Shown here: one piece after another, positions 19,519 through 28,566 of the stretch
Layout: each line of letters starts with the position of its first letter
Numbering within the stretch: the stretch's first letter is position 1
Source: Luteibacter sp. UNC138MFCol5.1
GTDB taxonomy: Bacteria; Pseudomonadota; Gammaproteobacteria; Xanthomonadales; Rhodanobacteraceae
Reading direction: 5' to 3'
Assembly (NCBI RefSeq): GCF_900110505.1
Contig: NZ_FODZ01000007.1
Location: forward strand, 154,548-218,547
Length of the DNA stretch: 64,000 nt
Made by a program: the position numbers and the translations under genes
Notes under the pieces: model-generated
What the model saw: the letters and a program-made list of their open reading frames with translations, nothing else
What the model was told of the DNA's origin: nothing
Database searches by the model: none

Positions 19519-20478
19519 TCAGGAAGAGGGAAGGGCAACGCCCGGCGTCGATTCCCGTTGACCGGCGGTGCAGTCGCGGGTGTCGAAAAGGCCTGCAGGC
19601 ACGTTGCGGATCACGGCCGCCAGCGCCTCGAAGAACGGCGTCATCGCGGAACTCTTCCGCCAGAGCATCGCGATGCGACGGCTGGGTGCCGGCGCGTCGA
19701 AGGCGACAAGGCTGACGTTCGGCGACTGGGCGACCGGCGGCTTCACGGCGAGCGACGGCAGCAACGTGATGCCGACGTTCGCCGAGACCATCTGCCGGAG
19801 CGTCTCGAGACTGGTGGCGCGGAAGCCGGTCTTCTCGCCGGCGCCGGCCAGCTGGCAGACCTCCAGCGCCTGGTCGCGCAGGCAGTGGCCGTCCTCCAGC
19901 AGCAGGAGGTTCTGCTCCGAGAGGTCGTCCATCCGCAGCGAGCGCCGCGAGGCGAGTTCGTGGCTGCTGGGCACCGCCAGCACGAACGGTTCCTCGAACA
20001 GGAATTCGGTATGCAGCGAATCGTCGTGGACGGGCAGGGCGAGGATGCCGGCGTCCAGCGTGCCCTCGCGCAGCATGTGCAGCACCTGCTCGGTCTTCTC
20101 CTCGCGCAGCAGCAGCTCCAGCCGCGGGAAGCGCTCGCGCAGACGCGGGATCACGTGCGGAAGCAGGTAGGGCCCCAGCGTGGGGAAGATGCCGAGCCGG
20201 ATCGTGCCCGATTCCGGGTCGCGGGTGCGCTGGGCGATGGAGCGGATCTCGTCGACCTGCGAGAGCACTGAACGGGCGCGGCGGGCGATTTCACGGCCCG
20301 TTTCCGTCAGCAGGACTTTCCGCGGGGTACGTTCCACGAGCGCCACCCCGAGTTCGTCCTCCAGCTTCCGGATCTGGGTCGACAGGGTGGGCTGGCTGAC
20401 GAAGCTGGCTTCGGCCGCCTTGCCGAAATGCCGGTGCTCGGCCAGGGCGACGAGATAGGAGAGGTCACGCAGGTTCAT
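19519..20478 (-). CDS. oxyR: Hydrogen peroxide sensor and LysR-family regulator OxyR
   Basis: A 319-residue LysR-type regulator. It has an N-terminal winged HTH (MNLRDLSYLVALAEHRHFGK) and a C-terminal sensor domain. The redox cysteines sit in the OxyR signature EDGHCLRDQALEVC, matching Cys199/Cys208 of the E. coli protein. The ATG at 20478 is favoured because it starts at the conserved MNLRDL. The gene is divergent from ahpC, and an OxyR-like site lies between them. Confidence 0.97.
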   Translation of the reverse strand: MNLRDLSYLVALAEHRHFGKAAEASFVSQPTLSTQIRKLEDELGVALVERTPRKVLLTETGREIARRARSVLSQVDEIRSIAQRTRDPESGTIRLGIFPTLGPYLLPHVIPRLRERFPRLELLLREEKTEQVLHMLREGTLDAGILALPVHDDSLHTEFLFEEPFVLAVPSSHELASRRSLRMDDLSEQNLLLLEDGHCLRDQALEVCQLAGAGEKTGFRATSLETLRQMVSANVGITLLPSLAVKPPVAQSPNVSLVAFDAPAPSRRIAMLWRKSSAMTPFFEALAAVIRNVPAGLFDTRDCTAGQRESTPGVALPSS

Positions 20479-20505
20479 GGCGGCACGCTCGGGGACGACC
20501 AGGCA

Positions 20506-20542
20506 ATAGCCGTAGCCTATCACATTCATGCCAACAATCGAT
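20506..20542. promoter_or_regulatory. Probable OxyR binding site
   Basis: ATAG-N7-CTAT (20506-20520) is followed after 7 nt by a weaker half-site ATGC-N7-CGAT (20528-20542). This is the geometry of the OxyR consensus (ATAG-N7-CTAT repeated with a 7-nt spacer). It sits 28 nt upstream of the oxyR start and 96 nt before ahpC. Confidence 0.75.
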
Positions 20543-20637
20543 TTGGAATATATCGGCAGGACCGGTAAGCTTGCCTTCTGGTCGCGCCACGCAGCGCGCA
20601 AACGCGTTCAACCCACCCTCAACGGAGAGTCGAAAAG

Positions 20638-21186
20638 ATGCTGAGCATTGGCGATAAGTTCCCCCAGTTCAACCTCAAGGCAGTGGCCGGTGGCCCCCTC
20701 GCCAACAAGATCGAAGACGCGTTCGTCGACATCTCGGACAAGTCGTACGAGGGCAAGTGGAAGCTCGTCTTCTTCTACCCGAAGGACTTCACCTTCGTGT
20801 GCCCGACCGAGATCAAGGGCTTCAGCGACCTCAACGAGCAGTTCGCCGACCGTGACTGCCAGATCCTCGCCGCTTCGACCGATTCCGAGTTCGTCCACCG
20901 CGCCTGGCGCATGGACCACGCCGATCTGAAGGACCTCAAGTTCCCGATGCTCGCGGACATCAAGAAGGAGCTGACGACGGCTCTGGGCATCCTGACCGAC
21001 GAAGGCGTCGCCCAGCGCGCCACCTTCCTGGTCGACCCGAACGGCGAGATCCAGTTCGCCTACGTGACCGCCGGTTCCGTCGGCCGCAACCCGGACGAAG
21101 TGCTGCGCGTCCTCGACGCCCTGCAGACCGACGAGCTGTGCGCCTGCAACTGGAAGGCCGGCGACGAGACCCTGAAGGTCGCCTAA
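20638..21186 (+). CDS. ahpC: Alkyl hydroperoxide reductase subunit C (peroxiredoxin)
   Basis: A 182-residue typical 2-Cys peroxiredoxin. The peroxidatic Cys55 is in FTFVCPTE and the resolving Cys is in DELCACNW near the C-terminus. The middle has the conserved SEFVHRAWR. It reduces hydrogen peroxide and organic peroxides. GGAGAGT precedes the ATG as ribosome-binding site. Divergent OxyR and the promoter-region site point to peroxide induction. No ahpF is in the window; the AhpD encoded downstream may serve as the reducing partner. Confidence 0.97.
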   Translation: MLSIGDKFPQFNLKAVAGGPLANKIEDAFVDISDKSYEGKWKLVFFYPKDFTFVCPTEIKGFSDLNEQFADRDCQILAASTDSEFVHRAWRMDHADLKDLKFPMLADIKKELTTALGILTDEGVAQRATFLVDPNGEIQFAYVTAGSVGRNPDEVLRVLDALQTDELCACNWKAGDETLKVA

Positions 21187-21251
21187 GCCTCACCCGGTCG
21201 TAAGTCCCTCGCCGCGGACCCTCCCTCCCCCCGCGCGGCGCGGGCAGTCCA

Positions 21252-21286
21252 GGGGCGGTGAAGTCCTCTTCACCGCCCCGTTTTTT
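21252..21286 (+). terminator. Rho-independent terminator after ahpC
   Basis: Perfect 12-bp stem GGGGCGGTGAAG/CTTCACCGCCCC with a 4-nt loop, followed by G and six T. Confidence 0.9.
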
Positions 21287-21383
21287 ACCTCTTTCCCCCC
21301 GACACCCCACGTGTCCCGCGTGAACCGGCGCCCTCGCGTCGAGCCATTCCGCGCCCCATTCATTCGAAAAAGAAGGTGCATCC

Positions 21384-21926
21384 ATGAGCGTCGCCGATCT
21401 TCGCAGCCAGCTTCCCGAATACGCCAAGGACCTGAAGCTCAACCTCGATTCCGTGCTGAGCGAGGCGGGTGCGCCCGGCCTCAACAAGGCGCAGATCGCC
21501 ATGGTCGCGCTCGGCTCCGCCTACTCCGCCCGCTACAAGCCGCTGACCGAAGCCATCGCCGCGTTCGCCGCCGAGCACGCCACGGCCGAGCAGCTGACCG
21601 CCGCCAAGGGTTCGGCCGCGATCATGGGCATGAACAACATCTACTACCGCTTCCAGCACCTGGTCAGCCATCCGGAGTACGCCACCATCCCGGCGAAGCT
21701 GCGCATGAACGTGATCGGCGCCTACAAGGGCGACGCCAAGAACGACTTCGAGCTCGTCTCGCTGGCCGTCTCGGCCGTCAACGGCTGCGGCATGTGCATC
21801 GACTCGCACGACAAGGTCCTGCGCGATGGCGGCGTCAGCGTCCAGGCCATCCAGAGCGCGGTGCGCATCGCCTCGGTGATCCACGCGGTCGCGGTCGTGC
21901 TCGAGCAGGCCGACGCGGCCGGCTGA
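21384..21926 (+). CDS. ahpD: Alkyl hydroperoxide reductase AhpD-like protein
   Basis: A 180-residue carboxymuconolactone decarboxylase-family protein. The redox motif is CGMC (Cys135/Cys138) with His142 after it (CIDSH), matching the CxxC-x3-H of AhpD. In mycobacteria AhpD reduces AhpC through lipoamide. Here it follows ahpC after a strong terminator, so it likely has its own promoter but works in the same pathway. Confidence 0.93.
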   Translation: MSVADLRSQLPEYAKDLKLNLDSVLSEAGAPGLNKAQIAMVALGSAYSARYKPLTEAIAAFAAEHATAEQLTAAKGSAAIMGMNNIYYRFQHLVSHPEYATIPAKLRMNVIGAYKGDAKNDFELVSLAVSAVNGCGMCIDSHDKVLRDGGVSVQAIQSAVRIASVIHAVAVVLEQADAAG

Positions 21927-21953
21927 TTCGTCGCCCCGTTTGAGAAAGTCCGC

Positions 21954-21980
21954 AAAGGCCGCGTTTAACGCGGCCTTTCT
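21954..21980 (+). terminator. Terminator after ahpD
   Basis: AAAGGCCGCG/CGCGGCCTTT stem with a TTTAA-type loop, followed by a short C/T tail, 28 nt after the ahpD stop. Confidence 0.8.
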
Positions 21981-22027
21981 TCGTTCTGCGCCACCCTCGC
22001 CCCACCACACCGAGGGAGGGTCGCACC

Positions 22028-22387
22028 ATGAGTTACGTCGATGGTTTCGTCGCGCCGGTTCCGCTCGACCGGATGGCGGACTACAAGAAGATGGCACGCA
22101 AGGCCGGGAAGATCTGGATGGAGTTCGGGGCGCTCGCGTACTCCGAATGTGTCGCCGACGACGTCAAGCCCGGCAAGGTCACTTCTTTTCCGCAGTCCGT
22201 GAAACTGAAGGAGGGCGAGGTCGTGGTGTTCTCCTGGATCGTCTACAAGAGCCGCCGCGACCGCGACCGGATCATGAAGAAAGTGATGGCGGATCCGAGG
22301 CTTGCGGAGTATTCGGACCCCAGGAACCTGCCCTTCGACGGCAAGCGCATGTTCTTCGGCGGGTTCAAGCCGATCGTCGAGATGTAA
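22028..22387 (+). CDS. DUF1428 family protein
   Basis: A 119-residue protein starting MSYVDGFVAPVP. It belongs to the DUF1428 family of dimeric alpha-beta barrel proteins (the E. coli YbaA type). Conserved pieces are KVTSFPQSVKLKEGEVVVFSW and a C-terminal PFDGKRMFFGGFKP. The function is unknown. A good GAGGGTCGCACC stretch precedes the ATG. It stands alone between two transcription units. Confidence 0.88.
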   Translation: MSYVDGFVAPVPLDRMADYKKMARKAGKIWMEFGALAYSECVADDVKPGKVTSFPQSVKLKEGEVVVFSWIVYKSRRDRDRIMKKVMADPRLAEYSDPRNLPFDGKRMFFGGFKPIVEM

Positions 22388-22501
22388 GCCGCCAGACGCG
22401 TTCTGACGCGCCGCAACGGGGACGGGGTGCCTTCTGGCACTGTGTCGAACGTCATGCTTGTTCGCAGGATGGGGGTTCAACCACAGGGAGTCCCACCTGC
22501 C

Positions 22502-25186
22502 ATGCGTCGTTTCGTCCGTCCCCTCATCCTCACCGCGCTCGCCACCTGCTGTGGCGCCGCGCTCGCCGCCGGCACGGACGCCGCGCCACCGCTTGGCCAT
22601 CTCCCGACGTGGGCCCAGCCCGAGTCCTACAAGCTCGCCTTCAAGGTCGATCCGAAGCAGGAGGACTACTCCGGCTCGTCGATAATCCGCATCAAGCTCA
22701 CGCAGCCGTCGGACTTCGTCTGGCTGCACGGCAAGGAACTGAAGGTCTCGAAGGTCACCGTGACCGACGCCGCCGGCAAGAAGCACACCGGCAAGTACAC
22801 CGTCGCCGCCGAGAAGGAAGGCGTCGCACGGGTGGATCTCGGCGCGAAGCTGGAAGGTGAGATCACGCTCGCGATCGAGTTCAGCGCGCCGCTCAACAAG
22901 CAGCTGCAGGGCCTGTACAAGGTCTCGCACGAAGGCATCCCGTACGCGATGACGCAGATGGAGCCGGTGTCGGCCCGCTATGCGTTCCCGGGCTTCGACG
23001 AGCCCTCGTTCAAGGTGCCGTTCGACATCCAGCTGACCATCCCGGCCGACGACCAGGGCGTCGCCAACACGGCCCAGATCAAGGAAGAGAAGGCTGGCGC
23101 GGGCTGGAAGACCCTCACGTTCTCGACCACCAAGCCGCTGCCGACCTATCTCGTCGCGTTCGCCGTGGGCCCGTGGGACATCGAGAAGGGTCCGGACATC
23201 ACGCCGACGCAATACCGCACGACGGCCACCCCGTTGCGCGGCATCGCCGCCAAGGGCGAAGGCCACCGCATGAAGCACGTGCTGGGCGAAACGAACTCGA
23301 TCATCCACACGCTCGAGGACTACTACGGCTTCGGCTATCCGTACGACAAGCTCGACCTGCTCGCCGCGCCGGACTTCAGCGCGGGCGCGATGGAGAACGC
23401 GGGCCTCGTCACGTTCCGCGACTGGCTGCTGCTGATCGATCCGGATTCGGCCGCGCAGTACGTGCGTGGCTCGTTCAACGTCAACGCGCACGAGCTGGCC
23501 CACCAGTGGACCGGCGACACCGTGACGATGGCCTGGTGGGACGACCTCTGGCTCAACGAGGCGTTCGCCACGTGGATGCAGCAGAAGGTCACCATCAAGG
23601 TGCACCCGGAATACCGCGCCGACCTCGACCGCGTTCGCGGCGCGCAGGGCGCGATGAACAACGACAGCCTCGTCAGCGCGCGCAAGATCCGCCAGCCGAT
23701 CACCGGCAACGGCGACATCGAGACGGCGTTCGACGGCATCACGTACCAGAAGGGCGCCGCGGTCCTCGGCATGTTCGAGGGCTACGTCACCGATCCCGTG
23801 TTCCAGAAGGGCATGCGTGCGTACATCCAGAAGCACAAGTTCGCCAACGCCACGGCCGACGACCTGATCGATGCGATCGCCGAGGCCGCCGGCCAGGGCG
23901 ACGCGTTCAAGAAGGCGTTCCGTACCTTCCTCGACCAGTCCGGCGTGCCGTACGTCAGCACGGAAGTGAAGACGGAAGGCGGCAAGACCGTGCTGCACCT
24001 GGCCCAGAGCCGCTACCTGCCGCTGGGCAGCACCGGCGACGCGAGCCGCGTGTGGGGCGTGCCGATGTGCGTGCGCTACGGCGTGGAAGGCGGCGGCAAC
24101 AAGGTCAAGTGCGAACTGCTCGACAAGGCCACCGGCACGATGGTTCTCGACGGCGCGGCGAAGAACAGCTGGGTGCTGCCGAACGCCGACGGTCGCGGCT
24201 ACTACCGCTTCTCGCAGAGCAAGGCCGACCTGGCCGCGCTGGCGAAGGTGGTCTCGACGCTGACCGACGCCGAGCAGCTGGCCTATGCCGACGCCGTGCG
24301 CGCCGGCTTCCAGCACGGCGACCTCGACGCGGGCGACTACCTCGCCGCGACGAAGCCGCTGACCGCCTCGAAGACGCGCGAAGTGTTCACCGCGCCGATC
24401 GGCACGTTCAACTGGATCCTCGACAACGAAGCCACCACCGACGCGCAGCGCGAGCGCCTGCGCAAGTGGGCCACCGACGCCTACCTGCCGAAGCTCAAGC
24501 AGCTGGGCTACCGCAAGAAGGCCGGCGAGCCGGACAACGACACGATCACGCGCACGACCCTCGCCGGCTTCCTGGCCGACAAGGACATCGGCGTGCCGGA
24601 AGTGCGCGCCGAACTGCTCAAGCAGGGCGACGCGGCGCTGAAGACCAAGGACGGCAGGCTCGATCTCGACGCGGCCGATTCCGACATGCTCGCTTCCGCG
24701 CTCGGCGTGGCGGTCGAGGAGCGTGGCGCCCCGGCGGTCGAGGCCCTGATGGCCGAAGTGCCGAAGACGTCCGATCCCGCCAAGCGCAACGCGATGCTCA
24801 TCGCGCTGGGCGACGCGACCGACCCGGCCCTCGCCAACAAGGTGCGCGACTTCGCCCTCGGCAAGGACGTGAAGGTCGGCGAGATGGCGATGGTGCTGCG
24901 CGGCGGTCGCGAGTCGGAAGCGACGCGTGCCGATCTGTGGAAGTGGTTCACGACGAACTACGACAAGATCGTCGCCCGCACCGGCAGCTTCGCCGGCGGC
25001 AAGCTGCCCGAAATGGCGGCCGGCGGTAGCTGCTCGAAGGCCGAGGCCGATCGCATGAGCGCGTTCTTCAAGCCGCGTCTCGGCCAGGTCAGCGGCGCCG
25101 ACCGTGGCCTCGCGCAGACCAGCGAGCAGACCCTGCTCTGCGCGGCGCTGAAGGACAAGCAGGACCCGAAGGCGATCCTGCGCTAA
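22502..25186 (+). CDS. M1 family metallopeptidase (aminopeptidase N-like)
   Basis: An 894-residue secreted or periplasmic zinc aminopeptidase with a signal peptide ending near ALAAG. The exopeptidase motif GAMEN lies in the N-terminal half. The zinc site is HELAHQW (330-336) plus Glu353 in LNEAFATW. A C-terminal ERAP1-like helical domain follows from about 550. The frame is open to 22427, but the ATG at 22502 starts the signal peptide. It removes N-terminal amino acids from peptides. Confidence 0.95.
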   Translation: MRRFVRPLILTALATCCGAALAAGTDAAPPLGHLPTWAQPESYKLAFKVDPKQEDYSGSSIIRIKLTQPSDFVWLHGKELKVSKVTVTDAAGKKHTGKYTVAAEKEGVARVDLGAKLEGEITLAIEFSAPLNKQLQGLYKVSHEGIPYAMTQMEPVSARYAFPGFDEPSFKVPFDIQLTIPADDQGVANTAQIKEEKAGAGWKTLTFSTTKPLPTYLVAFAVGPWDIEKGPDITPTQYRTTATPLRGIAAKGEGHRMKHVLGETNSIIHTLEDYYGFGYPYDKLDLLAAPDFSAGAMENAGLVTFRDWLLLIDPDSAAQYVRGSFNVNAHELAHQWTGDTVTMAWWDDLWLNEAFATWMQQKVTIKVHPEYRADLDRVRGAQGAMNNDSLVSARKIRQPITGNGDIETAFDGITYQKGAAVLGMFEGYVTDPVFQKGMRAYIQKHKFANATADDLIDAIAEAAGQGDAFKKAFRTFLDQSGVPYVSTEVKTEGGKTVLHLAQSRYLPLGSTGDASRVWGVPMCVRYGVEGGGNKVKCELLDKATGTMVLDGAAKNSWVLPNADGRGYYRFSQSKADLAALAKVVSTLTDAEQLAYADAVRAGFQHGDLDAGDYLAATKPLTASKTREVFTAPIGTFNWILDNEATTDAQRERLRKWATDAYLPKLKQLGYRKKAGEPDNDTITRTTLAGFLADKDIGVPEVRAELLKQGDAALKTKDGRLDLDAADSDMLASALGVAVEERGAPAVEALMAEVPKTSDPAKRNAMLIALGDATDPALANKVRDFALGKDVKVGEMAMVLRGGRESEATRADLWKWFTTNYDKIVARTGSFAGGKLPEMAAGGSCSKAEADRMSAFFKPRLGQVSGADRGLAQTSEQTLLCAALKDKQDPKAILR

Positions 25187-25208
25187 GCGACCGTCGGTGC
25201 CACACGAA

Positions 25209-25239
25209 AGCCGGGCGAGCGATCGCCCGGCTTTTTTTT
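25209..25239 (+). terminator. Rho-independent terminator after the M1 peptidase
   Basis: AGCCGGGCGA/TCGCCCGGCT perfect stem with a short loop, followed by a run of eight T. Confidence 0.92.
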
Positions 25240-25249
25240 GCGCCGAGCC

Positions 25250-25340
25250 GGTGGGAGCGGACCCGGCCGCGACAGCTTCTCGCGATGAGCCGCCGGCCCT
25301 CTTTGCACGGCGCAAGACTCCCACGCGGCCCGCTCCCACC
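25250..25340. repeat. REP-like inverted repeat
   Basis: GTGGGAGCGG at the left end is matched by CCGCTCCCAC at the right end, with a CCGGCCGCGACAG block between. It is related to the elements at 55327-55435 and 46869-47082. Confidence 0.6.
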
Positions 25341-25365
25341 GCGCGACTGCGCTAACCTAGTTCGC

Positions 25366-26373
25366 ATGAGCTTCCGCCCACCCGTTTCGCAACGCCCCAC
25401 CGCCCGCGACGTCGCCGAGGCCGCGGGCGTGTCGATCTCCGCCGTGTCGCGCACCTTCACCGAAGGCGCCAGCGTCTCGGCGAAGACGCGCGAGCGGGTG
25501 CTCGAGGCCGCGGCGGCGCTCGGTTACCGACCGAACCAGCTCGCGCGCAGCCTCATGACCGGCCGCACGGAACTCATCGGCCTGGTCTCCAACCATTTCG
25601 CGAATCCCACTTTCATGGAGGTCTTCGACCTCTTCACCCGCGAACTCCAGGCACGGGGCCTTCGCCCGCTGCTGGCGAACCTCGGTGAAGGCGAGGACGG
25701 CAAGGCCGCGCTCGACATGCTGCGCCAGTACAGTGTCGATGCCGTGCTGATCGCCACCTCGGCGCCGCCGGCCGGTTTCGCCGCGTCGTGCCGGGCGGCG
25801 GGTCTGCCCGTGCTGCATGTGTTCGGGCGAGCGGGGCGTTCGTCCCCGGTGCCCGTGGCCACCGTCGATAACGTGGCCGGCGGTGGGCTCGTGGCGGACG
25901 CGATGCGTGAGCGAGGCCTTCGGCGGCTCGCGTTCCTCGGAGGGTCGGCGCACGACGCCTCGACGATCGACCGCGAGAAGGGCTTCGCGGAAGCTGCGCG
26001 CAAGCTCCTGCGCCAGACGATCCACGCCGGCAACTACACGCACGAGCACGGGCGCCTCGCGATGCACGCGCTGCTCGATCGCGACGACGACCTCGACGGT
26101 GTGTTCTGCGCCGACGACGTGCTGGCGATGGGCGCGATCGACGCGTGTCGCGAGCGCGGCGTGCGCGTGCCGGCAGACGTGAGCATCGTCGGCTTCGACG
26201 ACATGCCACTCGCCGCGTGGGCCTCCTATTCGCTCACCACCGTGCGACAGCCCATCCACGACATGGTGCTCCATGCGATCGACCGCATCGTCGCTTGGAT
26301 GGAACACCCCGATGCGGTGCCGCGCAGCAAGCTCTTTCCCTGCGAACTGGTGACCCGCACGAGCCTGCGTTGA
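25366..26373 (+). CDS. LacI-family transcriptional regulator
   Basis: A 335-residue repressor. The N-terminal LacI HTH is TARDVAEAAGVSISAVSRTF, with the hinge helix PNQLARSLMTGRT after it. A periplasmic-binding-protein-like effector domain follows, including DDVLAMGAIDACRERG and VGFDDMPLA. The start at 25366 fits the HTH. The gene is convergent with an oxidoreductase gene whose promoter region contains a perfect LacI-type operator, so this is the likely regulator of the oxidoreductase and the PhyH gene. The ligand is unknown, presumably a sugar derivative. Confidence 0.93.
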   Translation: MSFRPPVSQRPTARDVAEAAGVSISAVSRTFTEGASVSAKTRERVLEAAAALGYRPNQLARSLMTGRTELIGLVSNHFANPTFMEVFDLFTRELQARGLRPLLANLGEGEDGKAALDMLRQYSVDAVLIATSAPPAGFAASCRAAGLPVLHVFGRAGRSSPVPVATVDNVAGGGLVADAMRERGLRRLAFLGGSAHDASTIDREKGFAEAARKLLRQTIHAGNYTHEHGRLAMHALLDRDDDLDGVFCADDVLAMGAIDACRERGVRVPADVSIVGFDDMPLAAWASYSLTTVRQPIHDMVLHAIDRIVAWMEHPDAVPRSKLFPCELVTRTSLR

Positions 26374-26395
26374 ACCCAACCCGGCGGTCGCTGCG

Positions 26396-27514
26396 TCAAA
26401 GCGATACCCAGCGCCGTTCGCGGTGCGAGACCAGCGCGGCCGCGATCACGCGGTCGACCTCGAAGCCGTCGCGGAAGGTCGGCCACAGGGCGTCGCCGGT
26501 CGCGATCGCCTGCAGGAAATCGCGCGCCTCGATCGTGATCTGCTCGTTGTAGCCGGTGCCGTGGCCGACGCCCTGGTTGAACGCGAGGTAGTCCGGGTGC
26601 GCCGGGCCCATCAACAGCTTCTGGAAACCGCGCCGCGCGGGCTCGCGTGACGCGTCGTACAGCCACAGCGCGTTCTGGTCTTCCTGGTCGAAATGGATCG
26701 CGCCGCGGGTTCCCGTGATGCGGTACGTGTAGCCCATCTTCCGGCCCGCGGCCATGCGGCTGAAGCTGAGGCTCCCACTCGCGCCGTTGGCGAAGCGCAG
26801 CAGCATCTGGCCCTGGTCGTCGTTCTCCACCGCCTCGGGTCCGTCCGGACCCTCCCGCATCGGTTGAACGATCGCCAGGTCGGCGACCAGGCTCTCGATG
26901 GGCCCGACCAGTCTCAGGCAGGCGTTGACGATGTGCGTCGCGACGTCGCCAAGCGCGCCCGCCTCGGTTCCCGTGGCGATCCGCGTGCGCCACGAGGCCG
27001 GCAGCGACGGATCGTGCAGGTAATCTTCGACGTGCTCGGCCGTCACCTGGATCACGTCGCCGATCTCCCCGGACGCGACGATCTGGCGGGCGAGCTGGCT
27101 CGCGGGCGTGCGGATGTAGTTGAAGCCCACCATGTTGGGCAATCGCGCGATCTCTACGGCCTTGGCCATCACCAGCGATTCCTCCGCCGTCGCGCCGAGC
27201 GGCTTCTCGCAGAACACCGGCTTCCCGGCCGCGATGCAGGCCAGCACCATCGGCAGGTGCGTGCGCGGCGGCGTGGCGATCACGACGGCGTCCACGCGCG
27301 GATCGTCGACCAGTTGCTTCCAGTCGCCGGTCGATCGTGCCCAGCCCCAGCGGGCGGCCACCTCGGCGGCACCCGCGGCGGTGGATGTCGCGATCATCTC
27401 GCACACCGGTCGCATCGGCGTGTCGAAGGCGGCCGCGACGCTCTGGAAGGCGAGCGTGTGCGCCTTGCCCATGTAACCGGCGCCGATCAGGCCGATGCGC
27501 AGCTCGTGCTTCAA
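26396..27514 (-). CDS. Gfo/Idh/MocA-family oxidoreductase
   Basis: A 372-residue NAD(P)-dependent dehydrogenase. It has the N-terminal Rossmann motif GLIGAGYMGKAH and the EKP motif (PVFCEKPLG) that supplies the catalytic Lys. The C-terminal alpha/beta domain starts around GEIGDVIQVTAE. Relatives oxidise sugars, inositols or their derivatives. It is divergent from the PhyH gene and both share the operator at 27566. Confidence 0.92.
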   Translation of the reverse strand: MKHELRIGLIGAGYMGKAHTLAFQSVAAAFDTPMRPVCEMIATSTAAGAAEVAARWGWARSTGDWKQLVDDPRVDAVVIATPPRTHLPMVLACIAAGKPVFCEKPLGATAEESLVMAKAVEIARLPNMVGFNYIRTPASQLARQIVASGEIGDVIQVTAEHVEDYLHDPSLPASWRTRIATGTEAGALGDVATHIVNACLRLVGPIESLVADLAIVQPMREGPDGPEAVENDDQGQMLLRFANGASGSLSFSRMAAGRKMGYTYRITGTRGAIHFDQEDQNALWLYDASREPARRGFQKLLMGPAHPDYLAFNQGVGHGTGYNEQITIEARDFLQAIATGDALWPTFRDGFEVDRVIAAALVSHRERRWVSL

Positions 27515-27565
27515 GGCGAGTCTCCCATCCGTCGATGGCCCGACTCTACGTATGTTGCAGCGCAG

Positions 27566-27583
27566 TTTGCAAGCGCTTGCAAA
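27566..27583. promoter_or_regulatory. LacI-family operator palindrome
   Basis: TTTGCAAGCGCTTGCAAA is a perfect 18-bp palindrome of the classic LacI/GalR-family type (TTGCAAGCGCTTGCAA core with central CG). It lies 52 nt upstream of the oxidoreductase and 75 nt upstream of the PhyH gene, between divergent promoters. Confidence 0.88.
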
Positions 27584-27657
27584 TCGGCCTAGCGTAAGTG
27601 CCGAACGTGCCAGCCATCGCCCTTCGACACGCCGCGGCCACGCGGCAGGAGCCCGCC

Positions 27658-28560
27658 ATGAACGCCACCGCCCAGACCATGCGCTCGCCGTCGCATCCCA
27701 TCCCCGTCTACACGGAGGACGACCTCGACACCGATGCGATCGTCCACGAGTTGCTCAGGGGCCTCGGCGCGGTCACGTTGCGCGGCCTGTTCACCCCGGC
27801 GGAAATCGCCGAGGCGCGCGACATCGTGATGCGAGAATCGAACCGGGACGAGAAAGGCGGCAAGGTCACGCATTTCCAGGGCGACGCGGAGCGCGCCGGA
27901 CGCATCAACCTTCAGCGCCGCGTCTGGAACCTTCTGGCCAAGGGCGAGATCTTCTCGCGCATGGCAGCCCATCCCGCCATCATGAAAGTCATGCGCGCCT
28001 TCATCGGCAGCGAATTCATCATGGGATCGATCGCGGCGAACCGCATCCTTCCGGGCGGCCCGGGCCAGGAACCGCATATCGATTATCCGTACTGGGACTT
28101 CCATTCGCCGCAGACGCATCCGGCGCTGATCAACTCCAGTTTCGCCCTGAACGCGCAGGCGACCATCATGCTCGACCCCTTCACCGAGGAAACGGGCGCC
28201 ACCGCGTTCGTCCCCGGTAGCCAGCGCGAGCTGCATTACCCCGACGAAAGCGATCGTTTCTTCGAGCGCTGCGAGCGCATGCTCGGCGAGCCGGGCGACA
28301 CGGTCCTGTTCTTCGGTGCGGTGTGGCATTGCGCGATGCCGAACCGCAGCAGCATCGATCGCTCGGCGATCATCACGCAGTACCTACCGAAGTTCGTCAA
28401 ACCGATGGAAGACCTGCCCGCCGCGCTGCCCGAGGCGTTCGTGAAGAACGCGAGTCCGGACATCCGTCAGCTGCTGGGACTGAACTATCCGTATCCCGAA
28501 GTCCTCGACGCGGCGCGTGGCGGCAACGCGGAGGGTCGCGACGTCATGAAGCAGCGCTGA
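27658..28560 (+). CDS. Phytanoyl-CoA dioxygenase (PhyH) family protein
   Basis: A 300-residue Fe(II)/2-oxoglutarate-dependent oxygenase-like protein. The metal triad is visible as EPHIDY (HxD) and the later His in AVWHCAMPN, followed by an Arg in DRSAIITQY that would bind 2-oxoglutarate. The ATG at 27658 follows a GGCAGGAG ribosome-binding site; the upstream frame from 27598 is less likely. With the divergent oxidoreductase it probably acts in catabolism of a sugar-like compound or a natural product. Confidence 0.9.
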   Translation: MNATAQTMRSPSHPIPVYTEDDLDTDAIVHELLRGLGAVTLRGLFTPAEIAEARDIVMRESNRDEKGGKVTHFQGDAERAGRINLQRRVWNLLAKGEIFSRMAAHPAIMKVMRAFIGSEFIMGSIAANRILPGGPGQEPHIDYPYWDFHSPQTHPALINSSFALNAQATIMLDPFTEETGATAFVPGSQRELHYPDESDRFFERCERMLGEPGDTVLFFGAVWHCAMPNRSSIDRSAIITQYLPKFVKPMEDLPAALPEAFVKNASPDIRQLLGLNYPYPEVLDAARGGNAEGRDVMKQR

Positions 28561-28566
28561 TCGAAA

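Noticed and set aside
21965-25339. Long minus-strand ORF opposite the M1 peptidase
   Set aside because: Same reason: it covers ahpD spacer, DUF1428 and the peptidase in antisense, with no recognisable motif.
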